Source: Pedobacter suwonensis (GTDB lineage Bacteria; Bacteroidota; Bacteroidia; Sphingobacteriales; Sphingobacteriaceae). From it: DNA of 64,000 nt. The position numbers and the translations under genes are program-made. Each line of letters begins with the position of its first letter. Positions within the stretch are counted from its first letter, which is position 1. Shown in pieces: positions 1 to 9,201 of this stretch. The notes under the pieces were generated by a model, which was not told the origin of the DNA, did not search any database, and worked only from the letters and a program-made list of their open reading frames with translations. Where the stretch lies: NCBI RefSeq assembly GCF_900111825.1, contig NZ_FOJM01000003.1, forward strand, positions 310,001 through 374,000, given 5' to 3'.

Positions 1-1273
1 GCGTAAGCACCACCACCCGGTTTACAAAATTACCCAGTATCGCTACCAGTTCGTTATTATTTCTGGCCTGAAAATCTTTCCAGGTAAAGTCATTGTCTTT
101 AGTTTCAGGTGCGGTTGCCGTTAATACATAACGCAGTACATCCTGTTTCCCTTCAAACTCTCTTAAATATTCATTTAACCAAACAGCCCAGTTTTTGGAC
201 GTTGATATTTTTTGTCCTTCAAGGTTTAAAAATTCGTTTGCCGGCACATTATCAGCCAAAGTATATTCGCCATGGGCCATTAACATTGCGGGGAAAATAA
301 TGCAATGGAAAACGATATTATCTTTGCCGATAAAGTGAACTAACTTGGTTTCATCACTTTTCCAGTATTCTTCCCAACCACATTTGTCGTTTTCGTAGTT
401 ATTAATATAATATTCTTCTGCTTTTGGGTTCCAAACATCAAGCTTAGCATAGTTGCATAACTCTTTGGTTGCAGAAATATATCCGATTGGCGCATCAAAC
501 CACACATAAAGTACCTTACCTTCGGCATCTCGGAGCGGAACACGCACCCCCCAATCCAAATCTCTGGTCATGGCCCTGGGTTGTAAACCTGCATTTAACC
601 AGCTTTGGCATTGGCCGTACACATTTGGTCGCCATTCTTTATGGCTTTCGATATACGTCCGTAAACGGTCTTCATATTTATCAAGTGGCAAAAACCAGTT
701 TTTAGTTTCCTTTAAGATGGGTTTATCACCAGATAAGGTCGATTTTGGATTGATCAGGTCGGTCGCATTGAGTGTAGAACCGCAGTTTTCGCACTGATCG
801 CCATACGCGTTTTCATTGCCACATTTAGGGCAGGTACCTGTTATGTACCGATCGGCCAAAAATTGTTTTGCAGTGGGATCGTAATATTGTTCGGTAATTT
901 CTTCTGTAAATACACCTTTTTTGTAAAGGGTTTCGAAGAAATCAGCAGCAGTTTGGTGATGGGTAAGCGATGAAGTACGGTGATAGATATCAAAAGATAC
1001 CCCAAACTCTTTAAAAGAATCGCCAATAATTTTATGGTACTTATCTACCACTTCCTGAGGCGTAATCCCCTCCCTTTTGGCTTTTAGCGTAATGGGTACA
1101 CCATTTTCATCAGATCCACAAATGAATTTTACATCGCGTTTATTCGATCTTAAATAACGGGCATAAATATCTGCAGGGATGTAAACACCAGCCAGGTGTC
1201 CAATATGAACCGGTCCGTTTGTATACGGAAGCGCTGCAGTTACGGTATATCTTTTTATTTTACTATTATCCAA
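1..1273 (-). CDS. metG: Methionyl-tRNA synthetase, 3' end cut by window edge
   Basis: This class I aminoacyl-tRNA synthetase charges tRNA-Met with methionine in the cytoplasm. About 424 N-terminal residues are present and the reading frame is open to the window edge. I see the HIGH motif at residues 23-26, a zinc knuckle (CPKC...CENC) around 145-161, and a KMSKS equivalent reading KISTS near residue 351. No ATG lies in frame upstream of the conserved [15 protein letters not shown] block, so the start is taken as TTG at 1273. A TATCTTTG promoter box on the minus strand at 1294-1301 fits a short leader before this TTG. The gene diverges from the LD-carboxypeptidase gene, with only 40 bp between the two starts. 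The identification is firm; the TTG start is an inference. Confidence 0.96.
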   Translation of the reverse strand, partial: MDNSKIKRYTVTAALPYTNGPVHIGHLAGVYIPADIYARYLRSNKRDVKFICGSDENGVPITLKAKREGITPQEVVDKYHKIIGDSFKEFGVSFDIYHRTSSLTHHQTAADFFETLYKKGVFTEEITEQYYDPTAKQFLADRYITGTCPKCGNENAYGDQCENCGSTLNATDLINPKSTLSGDKPILKETKNWFLPLDKYEDRLRTYIESHKEWRPNVYGQCQSWLNAGLQPRAMTRDLDWGVRVPLRDAEGKVLYVWFDAPIGYISATKELCNYAKLDVWNPKAEEYYINNYENDKCGWEEYWKSDETKLVHFIGKDNIVFHCIIFPAMLMAHGEYTLADNVPANEFLNLEGQKISTSKNWAVWLNEYLREFEGKQDVLRYVLTATAPETKDNDFTWKDFQARNNNELVAILGNFVNRVVVLT

Positions 1274-1293
1274 AACAATTTTTATTAATTTGG

Positions 1294-1301
1294 CAAAGAT
1301 A
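1294..1301 (-). promoter_or_regulatory. Candidate Bacteroidota -7 promoter box for metG
   Basis: Read on the minus strand this is TATCTTTG, an exact match to the TAnnTTTG -7 consensus known from Bacteroides and Flavobacterium. It would start transcription about 15-20 nt before the TTG start of metG. No convincing -33 TTG box was found at the usual distance. Confidence 0.5.
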
Positions 1302-1313
1302 AGTGTTTTGAAG

Positions 1314-2213
1314 ATGATTAAGCAGCCACCATATTTAAAAAAAGGAGATAAGATTGCACTGGTATGTCCGGCAAAGAAATTACCCAAACCGATAGACCAT
1401 GCGATAGCGCAACTGGAAAGCTGGGGCCTGGAAGTTGTTATTGGCGAAAGTGTATATGCCAGCCACCATCAATTTGCAGGGGATGATGCCTTAAGAGCGG
1501 AAGATATTCAGCGTTTTTTAGCTGATCCATCTATCAAAGCCATTATTTCAGGACGTGGGGGCTATGGTACCATCCGGATTATTGACGACCTTGACTTTAC
1601 TGAATTTAACAAAAACCCGAAATGGTTGGTGGGTTTCAGCGATATTACGGTTTTGCTATCTCATCTGATTGCACAATGCAATTGCCAATGTATACATGCC
1701 CAAATGCCCTATACATTTGATGAGTCTACTCCTGAGGCTTTAAGCTCTTTAGAAAAGGCTTTATTTGGCGAGAAACAGACCTATTCGTATCAAAGCTTGT
1801 TTAAAAACAGGGAAGGGGAGGCAAGCGGAATTTTAATCGGTGGCAATTTAAGCTTGCTTACGATGGTACAGGGCTCGGTTTCGGAAATGGATTTTACCGA
1901 TAAAATTCTCTTTTTGGAGGATGTAGGTGAACAGGAATATGGTATAGATCGCATGTTGCGTATGCTGAAAAGAGCGGGAAAGTTAAAAAACTTAAAGGGA
2001 TTGATTCTTGGTGCCTTTACTGAAATTGAAGAAGAAAAAATCCCTTTCGGGCAAACTGCTGATGAGGTAGCCTGGGATCTGGTTAAAGAATATGGTTATC
2101 CGGTCTGCTTTAATTTCCCAACAGGGCATATCGACAATAACCTCAGTATGGTTTTAGGTGCTGAGGTGAACTTAAAAGTAGAGGTAAATAACGTTCAATT
2201 TAAATATTTATAA
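1314..2213 (+). CDS. LD-carboxypeptidase (S66 / MccF-LdcA family)
   Basis: Family members are serine peptidases that remove the terminal D-alanine from L,D-linked muropeptides, or cleave microcin C-like conjugates, and act in cell-wall recycling. The protein has 299 residues from the ATG at 1314, typical for the family, and no signal peptide, so it is probably cytoplasmic. The S66 triad is visible: Ser109 in VGFSD, a glutamate in FLEDVGE (Glu202 or Glu206) and His272 in PTGH. A TTG at 1290 would add eight residues, but it overlaps the metG promoter region and the ATG aligns better with the family start. The gene is followed by the DoxX gene after one base and is probably co-transcribed with it. 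Whether the substrate is a murein tetrapeptide or another conjugate cannot be told from the sequence. Confidence 0.9.
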   Translation: MIKQPPYLKKGDKIALVCPAKKLPKPIDHAIAQLESWGLEVVIGESVYASHHQFAGDDALRAEDIQRFLADPSIKAIISGRGGYGTIRIIDDLDFTEFNKNPKWLVGFSDITVLLSHLIAQCNCQCIHAQMPYTFDESTPEALSSLEKALFGEKQTYSYQSLFKNREGEASGILIGGNLSLLTMVQGSVSEMDFTDKILFLEDVGEQEYGIDRMLRMLKRAGKLKNLKGLILGAFTEIEEEKIPFGQTADEVAWDLVKEYGYPVCFNFPTGHIDNNLSMVLGAEVNLKVEVNNVQFKYL

Positions 2214-2214
2214 G

Positions 2215-2622
2215 ATGGCAATTTTAGACAATTTAGGAAAATACCGCAATACGGGCTTATTGCTGCTTCGGATTGGTTTAGGTATCATGTTTATCATTCA
2301 TGGTTTCCCCAAACTGGCAGGCGGCCCAGGTGGCTGGACCAGTTTAGGAGGAAGTATGAAAGTAATCGGCATAGATTTTATGCCCATATTTTGGGGTTTC
2401 ATGGCTGCCGCAACTGAAACTTTTGGTGGATTCCTGTTGATTGTAGGATTATTTTTCCGACCGGCACTGGTGTTGTTGATTATTACAATGATAATAGCCG
2501 CGCTGGTTCATTTTAGCGAAGGGGAAGGCTTACAAGGTGCCAGTCATGCCATTGAATTAGCTATTGTATTTATCGGGTTGATTTTTATCGGCCCCGGAAA
2601 ATATAGCGTTGATAAGAAGTAA
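2215..2622 (+). CDS. DoxX family membrane protein
   Basis: This is a 135-residue inner-membrane protein with four predicted hydrophobic segments. The N-terminal part (LLLLRIGLGIMFIIHGFPKL) and the following glycine-rich WTSLGG stretch are characteristic of the DoxX family. DoxX proteins are linked to redox and oxidative-stress complexes in some bacteria, but the molecular role of this branch is unknown. The start ATG lies one base after the stop of the LD-carboxypeptidase gene, suggesting translational coupling in a two-gene operon that ends at the terminator at 2661-2695. Confidence 0.88.
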   Translation: MAILDNLGKYRNTGLLLLRIGLGIMFIIHGFPKLAGGPGGWTSLGGSMKVIGIDFMPIFWGFMAAATETFGGFLLIVGLFFRPALVLLIITMIIAALVHFSEGEGLQGASHAIELAIVFIGLIFIGPGKYSVDKK

Positions 2623-2660
2623 AGATTTAACTTGTTTAAATAATTGATATGCTAATTTAA

Positions 2661-2695
2661 AAAAATGGCGGGCTTAAATTAAGCCCGCCATTTTT
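2661..2695 (+). terminator. Rho-independent terminator after doxX
   Basis: There is a perfect 16-bp inverted repeat (2661-2676 with 2680-2695). Its GC-rich core GGCGGGC is flanked by an A-run and a T-run, so it could work in both directions. It lies 39 bp after the doxX stop. Confidence 0.85.
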
Positions 2696-2710
2696 GTGGT
2701 GATCTATCTA

Positions 2711-2781
2711 TCGAGTAAACCCAGGTATTTCAACCCGAAATTCTCACAGAACCGTCCGTGATGGTCTCCATCATACGGCTC
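2711..2781 (-). ncRNA. Group II intron 3' end: domains V and VI (remnant)
   Basis: On the minus strand, 2781-2748 is exactly 34 nt and reads as a group II intron domain V. It begins with the catalytic triad AGC inside GAGCCGTATGATGG, has a GAGA-type loop, and closes with ATCACGGACGGTTCT. It is followed (2747-2711) by a shorter stem-like stretch resembling domain VI that ends in TTTACTCGA, close to the usual intron 3' end. The rest of the intron ribozyme is missing, so the element cannot splice. Its orientation matches the broken reverse-transcriptase tail directly upstream. Confidence 0.75.
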
Positions 2782-2797
2782 TTAATATCACAATGCC

Positions 2798-3128
2798 TCA
2801 GTAGGCTTTGAGCCGAATGTCCATTAGGCAAGCAAATGTGGTTTTCGTTTGCGTAAACACCTTAACCCATTTCATCGAACTGATCAAACGAACGCTCAAA
2901 ACTTTATATTTCCTTGATTGCCCAGTTAGCGAACTTGCATTAACATTCGTAAAAAGTCTCGTAACTTTGTACTGTAGAATTTTCCTTAATAGTTGATCAA
3001 ACCCTGTAATACCATATTCATCTCTCTGGCAATTGCTTCTATCTCAATACCTGCAATTCGCAGTATTTGCAATTTTGTTAAGCTTTCTGTTCATTGCTTT
3101 TATTGCCTTTGTACTTACTGCAAGAAAA
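2798..3128 (-). pseudogene. Decayed group II intron reverse transcriptase/maturase, C-terminal remnant
   Basis: Read in pieces over different minus-strand frames, this stretch gives a recognisable maturase (domain X) C-terminus. The pieces are LAVSTKAIKAMNRKL, then IAREMNMVLQGLINY, a stop in place of a tyrosine, then GKFYSTKLRDFLRML, then KYKVLS, SSMKWVK and finally WTFGSKP. The order and spacing match intron-encoded proteins, whose tails read roughly GLINYYGKFY...KWAxKKYK...HWxFGxKP. Several frameshifts and in-frame stops show it is dead. The reverse-transcriptase palm and the 5' ribozyme domains are deleted. It lies between the susD1 terminator and the domain V remnant. Confidence 0.75.
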
Positions 3129-3160
3129 AAGTTGGAATGATTTGCTACCGCAAATCATTC
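3121..3160 (-). terminator. Rho-independent terminator of the susCD1 operon
   Basis: On the minus strand, just after the SusD stop, an 11-bp perfect stem GAATGATTTGC/GCAAATCATTC closes on a GGTA loop and is followed by CAAC and six T. Group IIC introns are known to insert just after terminator hairpins, so this may mark the insertion site of the neighbouring intron remnant. Confidence 0.8.
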
Positions 3161-3167
3161 ATGTCGC

Positions 3168-4805
3168 TTAGTAACCTGGGTTTTGCTGTTGAGCCAAAAC
3201 AGGGTTAGCCTGAGTTTCAACGGTTGGGATAGGCCAGATAAATCTAAAACTTGTAGTTGCACCTGCATAAGGAATTGCGGCAATAGATCTTGCGCCTGTA
3301 TAACCTGCAGCTGCGTTGTATGCGGAGAAAGCTACTGTAGAACTCGTTTTAGCCGGAATACCATTAGGACCATATAAATTCTCTTTCGCTAAACGGTGAA
3401 TATCCATCCATCGTTTACCTTCACCTAAAAATTCTATTCTTCTTTCGTTGATAATGCCTTGGATCAAACTGGCTGGAGTTGGGAAACTGTCGGCAGTATA
3501 TCTATCTGCAGCAAGGACTGATCTGTTTCTAACCGCATTTAATAAGGCTAAAGACTGGGTTGCATTTCCTGTTCTTGCATAAGCTTCAGAAACATTTAAT
3601 AATACTTCTGCATATCTGATGATTGGATTGGCATCAGTCCAGGTGGCAGGATCCTTGTATTTTGCGCTAAAATAATATTTAGCAGCTACACCAGTTGCAG
3701 CATCTGTAGTTGATAATAGCGTTCTACGGGCATCTGTAGCTTTCCACGACGGATCATTCCAGATAATTGGAGAGATTACCACAAGTGCTCTTCCCGGAGC
3801 TTTAGAATACATGGTACTTAATGAACCGTTTGTACCTGCGTTACGGATCGTTGAGTTTTCAATAGAGAAAATTGATTCAGTATTTCCATAATTTGCACCA
3901 ACACTGGCAAATGGGCCATCTGGTGTTGCAGTTAAAGCATAGCCACCCAATGCTGTAGGAGCAGTAAATGTAGCTGATGTTGCAGCTGTACCAAGCTTAG
4001 CTCCTTCTGTAATCACGCCTGCATAATCTCCCATGTGTAATTTGACTCTCGTTTTGAGCGCAATAGCAGCCCCTTTTGTTGCTCTGGTAATTCTAAGTGA
4101 TGCTGTTGATTGCGCAGCCAGATTGGCTTCGGCAAAATCAAGATCAGCAATAATTAAATCATAACCTTGCTTTACAGTACCACGGCCGTCGTTTTTATAC
4201 TGATCTACCAATTCCGGTGTATTGATTCCTACAGTCCTTAACACTACACCCTGATGCGTTGCTCCAGCAGTTTCATTATAAGGACGGGCAAAATGAATTA
4301 ACAATTCATGATAACTCAAAGCCCTTAGAAAACGGCACTCCGCTTCACCTGCTGTTTCTACATCAGTTGAGATTGTTCCTGCAGCTGCTGCCTCTTTTAA
4401 TTTAGTAATTACAATGTTGGCTCGGTTAATAGTTGCATATAAACTTGTCCACATAGCAGTATTGTTTGCGGTGGTAGCATCATAGCTATTTTCATAAGTA
4501 ATCAGGAAGAAGGACGGGATAGCCATCATGTCTTCTCCCCTCATATCACCCTGAATAGTATTGGCGGCACCAAAAGGATACCCACGGTTCGTATTATCCG
4601 TATATGGACTTGACTGCGCAGCACTGTATACACCTGTAATAGCTAAGGCAGCTCTTTGCGGGTTCGAATACGCATCATCCTCAGCAAAAGTATTGTCTGG
4701 AACAAGTTCCGTGTATTTTTTGCACGATCCGGCGAATAACATTAAGCCAATCAATGGCAGAACCCATGCCTTTCTATTTATAAAATGTCTTCTTTTCATT
4801 TTCAA
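3168..4805 (-). CDS. SusD/RagB family outer-membrane lipoprotein (susD1)
   Basis: SusD proteins are surface lipoproteins that cap a SusC TonB-dependent transporter and bind the incoming nutrient. The protein has 545 residues. A basic start and hydrophobic segment lead to the lipobox LFAGSC, with Cys28 as the lipidation site. Family landmarks are visible: the helical repeat region with AECRFLRALSYHELLIHFARPY, then RYAEVLLNVSEAYARTGN, and NERRIEFLGEGKRWMDIHRL near the end. It follows susC1 after 11 bp and belongs to the same operon. The ligand cannot be predicted, because no degradative enzymes lie beside it. An in-frame ATG two codons later is an alternative start. Confidence 0.95.
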   Translation of the reverse strand: MKMKRRHFINRKAWVLPLIGLMLFAGSCKKYTELVPDNTFAEDDAYSNPQRAALAITGVYSAAQSSPYTDNTNRGYPFGAANTIQGDMRGEDMMAIPSFFLITYENSYDATTANNTAMWTSLYATINRANIVITKLKEAAAAGTISTDVETAGEAECRFLRALSYHELLIHFARPYNETAGATHQGVVLRTVGINTPELVDQYKNDGRGTVKQGYDLIIADLDFAEANLAAQSTASLRITRATKGAAIALKTRVKLHMGDYAGVITEGAKLGTAATSATFTAPTALGGYALTATPDGPFASVGANYGNTESIFSIENSTIRNAGTNGSLSTMYSKAPGRALVVISPIIWNDPSWKATDARRTLLSTTDAATGVAAKYYFSAKYKDPATWTDANPIIRYAEVLLNVSEAYARTGNATQSLALLNAVRNRSVLAADRYTADSFPTPASLIQGIINERRIEFLGEGKRWMDIHRLAKENLYGPNGIPAKTSSTVAFSAYNAAAGYTGARSIAAIPYAGATTSFRFIWPIPTVETQANPVLAQQQNPGY

Positions 4806-4816
4806 ATTCTTTTCAG

Positions 4817-7800
4817 TTAAAATCTTAAATTAGCTCCAAAAGTAAAGGTGCGTTGTTGAGGGTTTCCGTTAAAGTCTACGCCAGCACCAGTAGTATTCGT
4901 TTCCGGATCAAGACCTTTATAACCTGTAATCACAAATAAGTTTTGCGCCGAAGCATATAGTCTAATTCCGCTAACTTTTAATTTGCTTGATACGCTTTTG
5001 GGTACATTGTAACCAAAAGCTACGTTATCCAATCTTAGGAACTTGCCATCTTCAAGGAAACGCGTTGTAGCATCGCCATCCCTGTTGATAAAAGTTGATC
5101 TTCCAAACCATTGTCTTGGCGTTACCCCGTCACCAGGATTAGCAGCACTTTGCCATCTGCCTAAAATCTCAGTACCATTATTAACAAAGTTTTGATTTAA
5201 TTGATCCACACGGGTTCTGTTATAAATTTTGTTGCCTCCTTGAAATCTTAAAAACACATTCAAATCAAATCCTTTATAAGTAAATGTATTGTTTAAGCCA
5301 CCAAACCATTTTGGCAATGAACTTCCAAGAACTTTTTTATCCGTTGTTGCTGATAATATGGCTGATACACCAGTTGCACTTGGGTTAGAGGGGTCGTAAA
5401 CGTTATAAGTTTGGTTGGTAATGTTACCTTGAATGATCTGGCCATTTCCTTTAATATATAAAGGGTTACCGTTCGCAGGATTTACACCAGCATATTCATA
5501 TCCATAGAAAGAATTTAAAGACTCACCCACACGAATGATGTTATAGGTACTGATCTGATCCTGTCCTTCTCTTAGTGAACCAACAATGTTTTTCTGAGTA
5601 GTGAAAGTGAAGTTTGCATTATAGGTGAAATTATCTGTTTTCACAATATCTCCACTCAATGAGAACTCAAATCCAGAGTTAACAATATTTCCGATGTTTT
5701 GGGTAATGGTATTTGACGGTACACCTAAAGATGGTGCTGTTGGTGCATTTTGTACCAACCCGTCTGTATTTTGCCTGAAGTAATCTGCTGTGAAATTTAA
5801 TCTGCCTGCAAATAAACCTAACTCTAAACCAACATCAACTTTCTTTTGAGATTCCCATTGAAGATTATAGTTTCCAATATTACTGAAACCAATTCCTGGT
5901 TGCGCACCGTAAACGGCTGCATTATATTGACCCAAATACCTGAAGTTACCAATGTTAACATTACCTACTTCAGCGTACGAACCACGAAGACGTAAATCAG
6001 ATACAAAACTTAAACCTGATGAATTTTTGAAAAATGATTCTTCTGAAATACGGTAGGCTGCCGATACGCCAGGAAAGTAACCTACACGGTTAGCCGTAGG
6101 TAAATTGGAGTTTTTATCTGAACGTATTGAACCACCAATATAATACTTGTTTTTAAAGTTGTAGTTTACACGGGCAAGGTAAGACTCCAGTGCTGTTCTT
6201 ACCAAACCACCAGTCGCAGTTGGCGTTACGAATGTACCACTTACAATATTTTGATTCCAGTAAATATCCGTTAAGTTTGAAATAGATGCCTGATAAAAAG
6301 ATGATCTGTCATTTTGAAATTCCTGAACCAAGGTCACACTTAAGTTATGTGCATCAGCAAAACTTTTATTATATGATAAAACGTTTTGAAGATTCAATCT
6401 GATGATCGGGCTGAAAGCTTGAGACATGCTACCATTGCTACTCACACCATCGCCTGCTCGTGGATCAGTATAAATAAAATCATCAATGTTTTGATTATCA
6501 ACACCTACCTGGGTTCTGAATTTTAAACCGTCGAAAAGGTTAACCTCTGCATATGCAGTAGCCAGCAAACGATAAGTCTGTGACCTTCTGATGTTATTGT
6601 CCAATACGAAACGTTGGTTACCAATATTATCGGAGATGGTAATTAGGTTATTTCCTCTTCCTAATGCCGTCCTGTTAGGCGCAATATTATAGCCTGTAAC
6701 ATTCGTTGCATCGTATACGGGAACGTTTGGTAACATACGCAAACCACCAAAAATATTTCCTGATAGGGTATTACTACCGGTTTGAGGCCCTGTATTATCC
6801 TGATAAGTAAAGCCAGACGTTAATCCAAAACTAAATACTTTGTTTACTTTTTGATCAAAATTTGCTTTGATCGAATATCTTTTCAATGAGTTTGCAACAA
6901 TTACACCTTCTTGATCGCTATACCCCAATGAGAAATAATACTTAGCCTTTTCATTACCACCTGCAGCAGAAACACTGTGGTTTTGTTGCTGTGCGGTTCT
7001 GAACAGATAATCCTGCCAATCTGTATCTACGATTCCGCCTTGTCCATCTGGCATTGAAAAAGCCTGTGGTGCATTACCTGCAGCAACTAAACGTTCGTTA
7101 GCAATTTCGATAAATTCTTCCGCGTTCAGCTGATTGTATCTTTTAGAAACTTTACCTACTGCATAATAGCCATCATAAGTAAAAGTAGCCTGACCAGATT
7201 TACCTTTTTTGGTAGTAATTAAGATTACGCCACCAGCAGCTCTTGATCCATAAATCGCTGTAGAAGCACCATCTTTTAATACTTCGAAAGATTCAATGTC
7301 ATTTGGATTGATATCGGCTAACGCATTCGATGAGGTGAAACCACCAACATCCCCAGAAAAAATTGGCACTCCATCTACTACATAAAGAGGTCCCTGACCT
7401 GACGTGATCGTATTTGTACCACGAATCCGTACCTGAGCTGGCTGCCCGAGTAAACCATTTGGAGTAATTACCTGCACACCTGCAGCTTTACCCGCTAAAG
7501 CTTTATCAAAGGATGGAATTGCCCTGTCATTAAATTCTTTAGCGGCAATACTTGATTGAGAACCGGTAACATCTTTACGGGCTACAGATCCATAACCAAC
7601 AACAACCACATCGGTTAGTGTTCTTGCTTCGTTTGATAAACTTACGTTTACAGTATTAGATGTGGTTAGTACTCGAGAAATGGTTACAAATCCAACTGAA
7701 GAAAACTCAAGTGTTGCACCATTATTGGCTCTAATTGAGTATCTACCGTCGGCGCCAGTAGTTGTACCGCCAATTGCGCCTTTAATTTTGACACTTACGC

Positions 7801-7918
7801 CAGGGAGCGGTAACCCATCTTCGTGAGCCGTAACCGTCCCAGTGATTGTTCTTTCTTGCGCTATTGCTGAGGTGGCAATAAATAGCAATATGAACAAACT
7901 TTGTAGAAGTTTTTTCAT
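4817..7918 (-). CDS. SusC/RagA family TonB-linked outer-membrane transporter (susC1)
   Basis: This is a TonB-dependent outer-membrane channel of 1033 residues that pairs with SusD. A signal peptide (about residues 1-20, ending AIAQ) is followed by a carboxypeptidase-regulatory-like beta-sandwich (about 23-95). Next comes the family TonB-box region (DVVVVGYG...DVTGS) and a plug with the SusC signatures VRIRGTNTITSGQGPLYVVDG and IESFEVLKDGASTAIYGSRA. A large beta-barrel ends in the aromatic strand FTFGANLRF. It heads the susCD1 operon. Its first nine codons and part of its leader are the same as in the two other susC genes of this window. Confidence 0.96.
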   Translation of the reverse strand: MKKLLQSLFILLFIATSAIAQERTITGTVTAHEDGLPLPGVSVKIKGAIGGTTTGADGRYSIRANNGATLEFSSVGFVTISRVLTTSNTVNVSLSNEARTLTDVVVVGYGSVARKDVTGSQSSIAAKEFNDRAIPSFDKALAGKAAGVQVITPNGLLGQPAQVRIRGTNTITSGQGPLYVVDGVPIFSGDVGGFTSSNALADINPNDIESFEVLKDGASTAIYGSRAAGGVILITTKKGKSGQATFTYDGYYAVGKVSKRYNQLNAEEFIEIANERLVAAGNAPQAFSMPDGQGGIVDTDWQDYLFRTAQQQNHSVSAAGGNEKAKYYFSLGYSDQEGVIVANSLKRYSIKANFDQKVNKVFSFGLTSGFTYQDNTGPQTGSNTLSGNIFGGLRMLPNVPVYDATNVTGYNIAPNRTALGRGNNLITISDNIGNQRFVLDNNIRRSQTYRLLATAYAEVNLFDGLKFRTQVGVDNQNIDDFIYTDPRAGDGVSSNGSMSQAFSPIIRLNLQNVLSYNKSFADAHNLSVTLVQEFQNDRSSFYQASISNLTDIYWNQNIVSGTFVTPTATGGLVRTALESYLARVNYNFKNKYYIGGSIRSDKNSNLPTANRVGYFPGVSAAYRISEESFFKNSSGLSFVSDLRLRGSYAEVGNVNIGNFRYLGQYNAAVYGAQPGIGFSNIGNYNLQWESQKKVDVGLELGLFAGRLNFTADYFRQNTDGLVQNAPTAPSLGVPSNTITQNIGNIVNSGFEFSLSGDIVKTDNFTYNANFTFTTQKNIVGSLREGQDQISTYNIIRVGESLNSFYGYEYAGVNPANGNPLYIKGNGQIIQGNITNQTYNVYDPSNPSATGVSAILSATTDKKVLGSSLPKWFGGLNNTFTYKGFDLNVFLRFQGGNKIYNRTRVDQLNQNFVNNGTEILGRWQSAANPGDGVTPRQWFGRSTFINRDGDATTRFLEDGKFLRLDNVAFGYNVPKSVSSKLKVSGIRLYASAQNLFVITGYKGLDPETNTTGAGVDFNGNPQQRTFTFGANLRF

Positions 7919-7931
7919 AAAAAAGTTAAGT

Positions 7932-7978
7932 TTAGTTAATGATAATGCAATATAGAATTTAGTATTTTGTAATGCAAA
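7932..7978 (-). promoter_or_regulatory. Candidate susC1 promoter and shared leader block
   Basis: On the minus strand a TTTG (7978-7975) lies 20 nt before TATATTGC (7954-7947), a weak match to the -33/-7 pair. The block ATCATTAACTAA follows at 7943-7932, 13 nt before the ATG. The same arrangement recurs upstream of susC2 and susC3. Confidence 0.45.
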
Positions 7979-9201
7979 TTTTACAATAAAAAATAGTTAT
8001 ATAAACTAATTAAATCACGGATTAAGACATACTGATAATAATTTGTTGGTCAATTTGACTTGTACTACACGGGGATGTACATGCTGTATTTGAAATCATG
8101 TATATGATGACCATCATATCGTGAATAGTCAACTAAGTCCGCTTAGTTGTTCAATTTCGATTTATTGCTCCGGCTGCAATAACAGAAATGGGAGCAAATT
8201 TTAACATCCTAATCCTTAATAAAGTTAATTTAGTTTCCGTTTAATAACTAAATATAACACTTACGAGGACGTGGTGCAAATTTTACAAAAAAAATAAAAA
8301 AGGTTATTTTAATTAATTGACGAAGTAATCGCTGAAAAAATCTATTTAACGTATAAAAAAACACATTTAAGATTTAAACACCTATAAAACAATGATATAA
8401 ATAAACAAAAAAGATACAAATACATTAAAATTGAATTAGAGTTTAGGTTTCACACTATTAAGATGCTTCTAGTTTTTTTTTAGAACTTCTCTAGAAATTA
8501 TCCTTTTTCTGACAAATAGAAAAATACAATTCAAGGTGTCATAGCGATAATAACATGATCAATCTCGGGGTTACTATAAATCCATTTTGCGATATTTATG
8601 AAAACTAATTATCATTTTAATAGTTTTAATGGCATAGCATAGTAAGGACTAACAACCTACAACCTTGAATTAATTTTATCCGTTACATCTGGTAAAAAGA
8701 CCTAATTCTGCGCCATTCTCATTTGGTATCTTTTTCGTTGACACAGCGCCTAAACCAACATCAAGTAGGGTATAAAAATCCATTCCAACTTCTTATGAAA
8801 CGGTCAATTGTTTTAAATAAAAGGTACTATAACCAGTTAATTCTTCTTTGATTACCTTGTTGAATTGGCACCTCAAGTTTGGTTATAATTATAAATTCTA
8901 AAAGATATGCCTTATGGAAGTTTTCCGTGAGTTATTTGGCGATAAGGGGTAAGTGTCCACAGCCCTGATCAATTACTTGAAGAGACGGCGGTTAAGATAG
9001 TGATAAATCCAAAGAAAATATGAGGAATGTTAACCTAAAACCAGCACGATAGGATGCTGCTACAATGCATCGATCAGTAAAATCATATAAATCACAAAGC
9101 AAGCTAATACAGGTAAAAAGAAAAAGCTTGTAAATACAACCTCTTCGTTTTTAAAGATCCATTTTAAGAATTCGGTTAATTAATCTAAATCAATAGGTGT
9201 A
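7979..9201 (+). other. Gene-poor spacer between susC1 and the 9.2-kb secreted protein gene
   Basis: About 1.2 kb of very AT-rich DNA with no convincing intact gene. The right part (about 8880-9090) contains a likely transposase remnant, listed separately. The rest holds many stops in all frames and no clear hairpin terminator. It is probably a graveyard of decayed mobile DNA plus susC1 upstream sequence. Confidence 0.6.
8880..9085 (+). pseudogene. Probable IS982-family transposase C-terminal remnant
   Basis: Plus-strand frames give ELFGDKG (about 8926-8949), then INPKK with an overlapping KNMRN-like stretch (about 9003-9027), then DRMLLQ (9048-9065) and an IDQ-like tail. Intact IS982 transposases have GDKGYIS, then a KxNMK motif, then D-x-x-LLRKR and a ...DxLKN... 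stretch. The 12-codon spacing from the lysine-rich motif to the aspartate agrees with that order. Frameshifts and stops (for example right after GDKG) show it is not functional. No terminal inverted repeats were found. The assignment rests on short motifs only. Confidence 0.4.

Noticed and set aside
2808..3208. Two plus-strand open frames in the 2.8-3.2 kb spacer
   Set aside because: They lie on the strand opposite to the reverse-transcriptase remnant and the start of the susD1 end, and resemble nothing.
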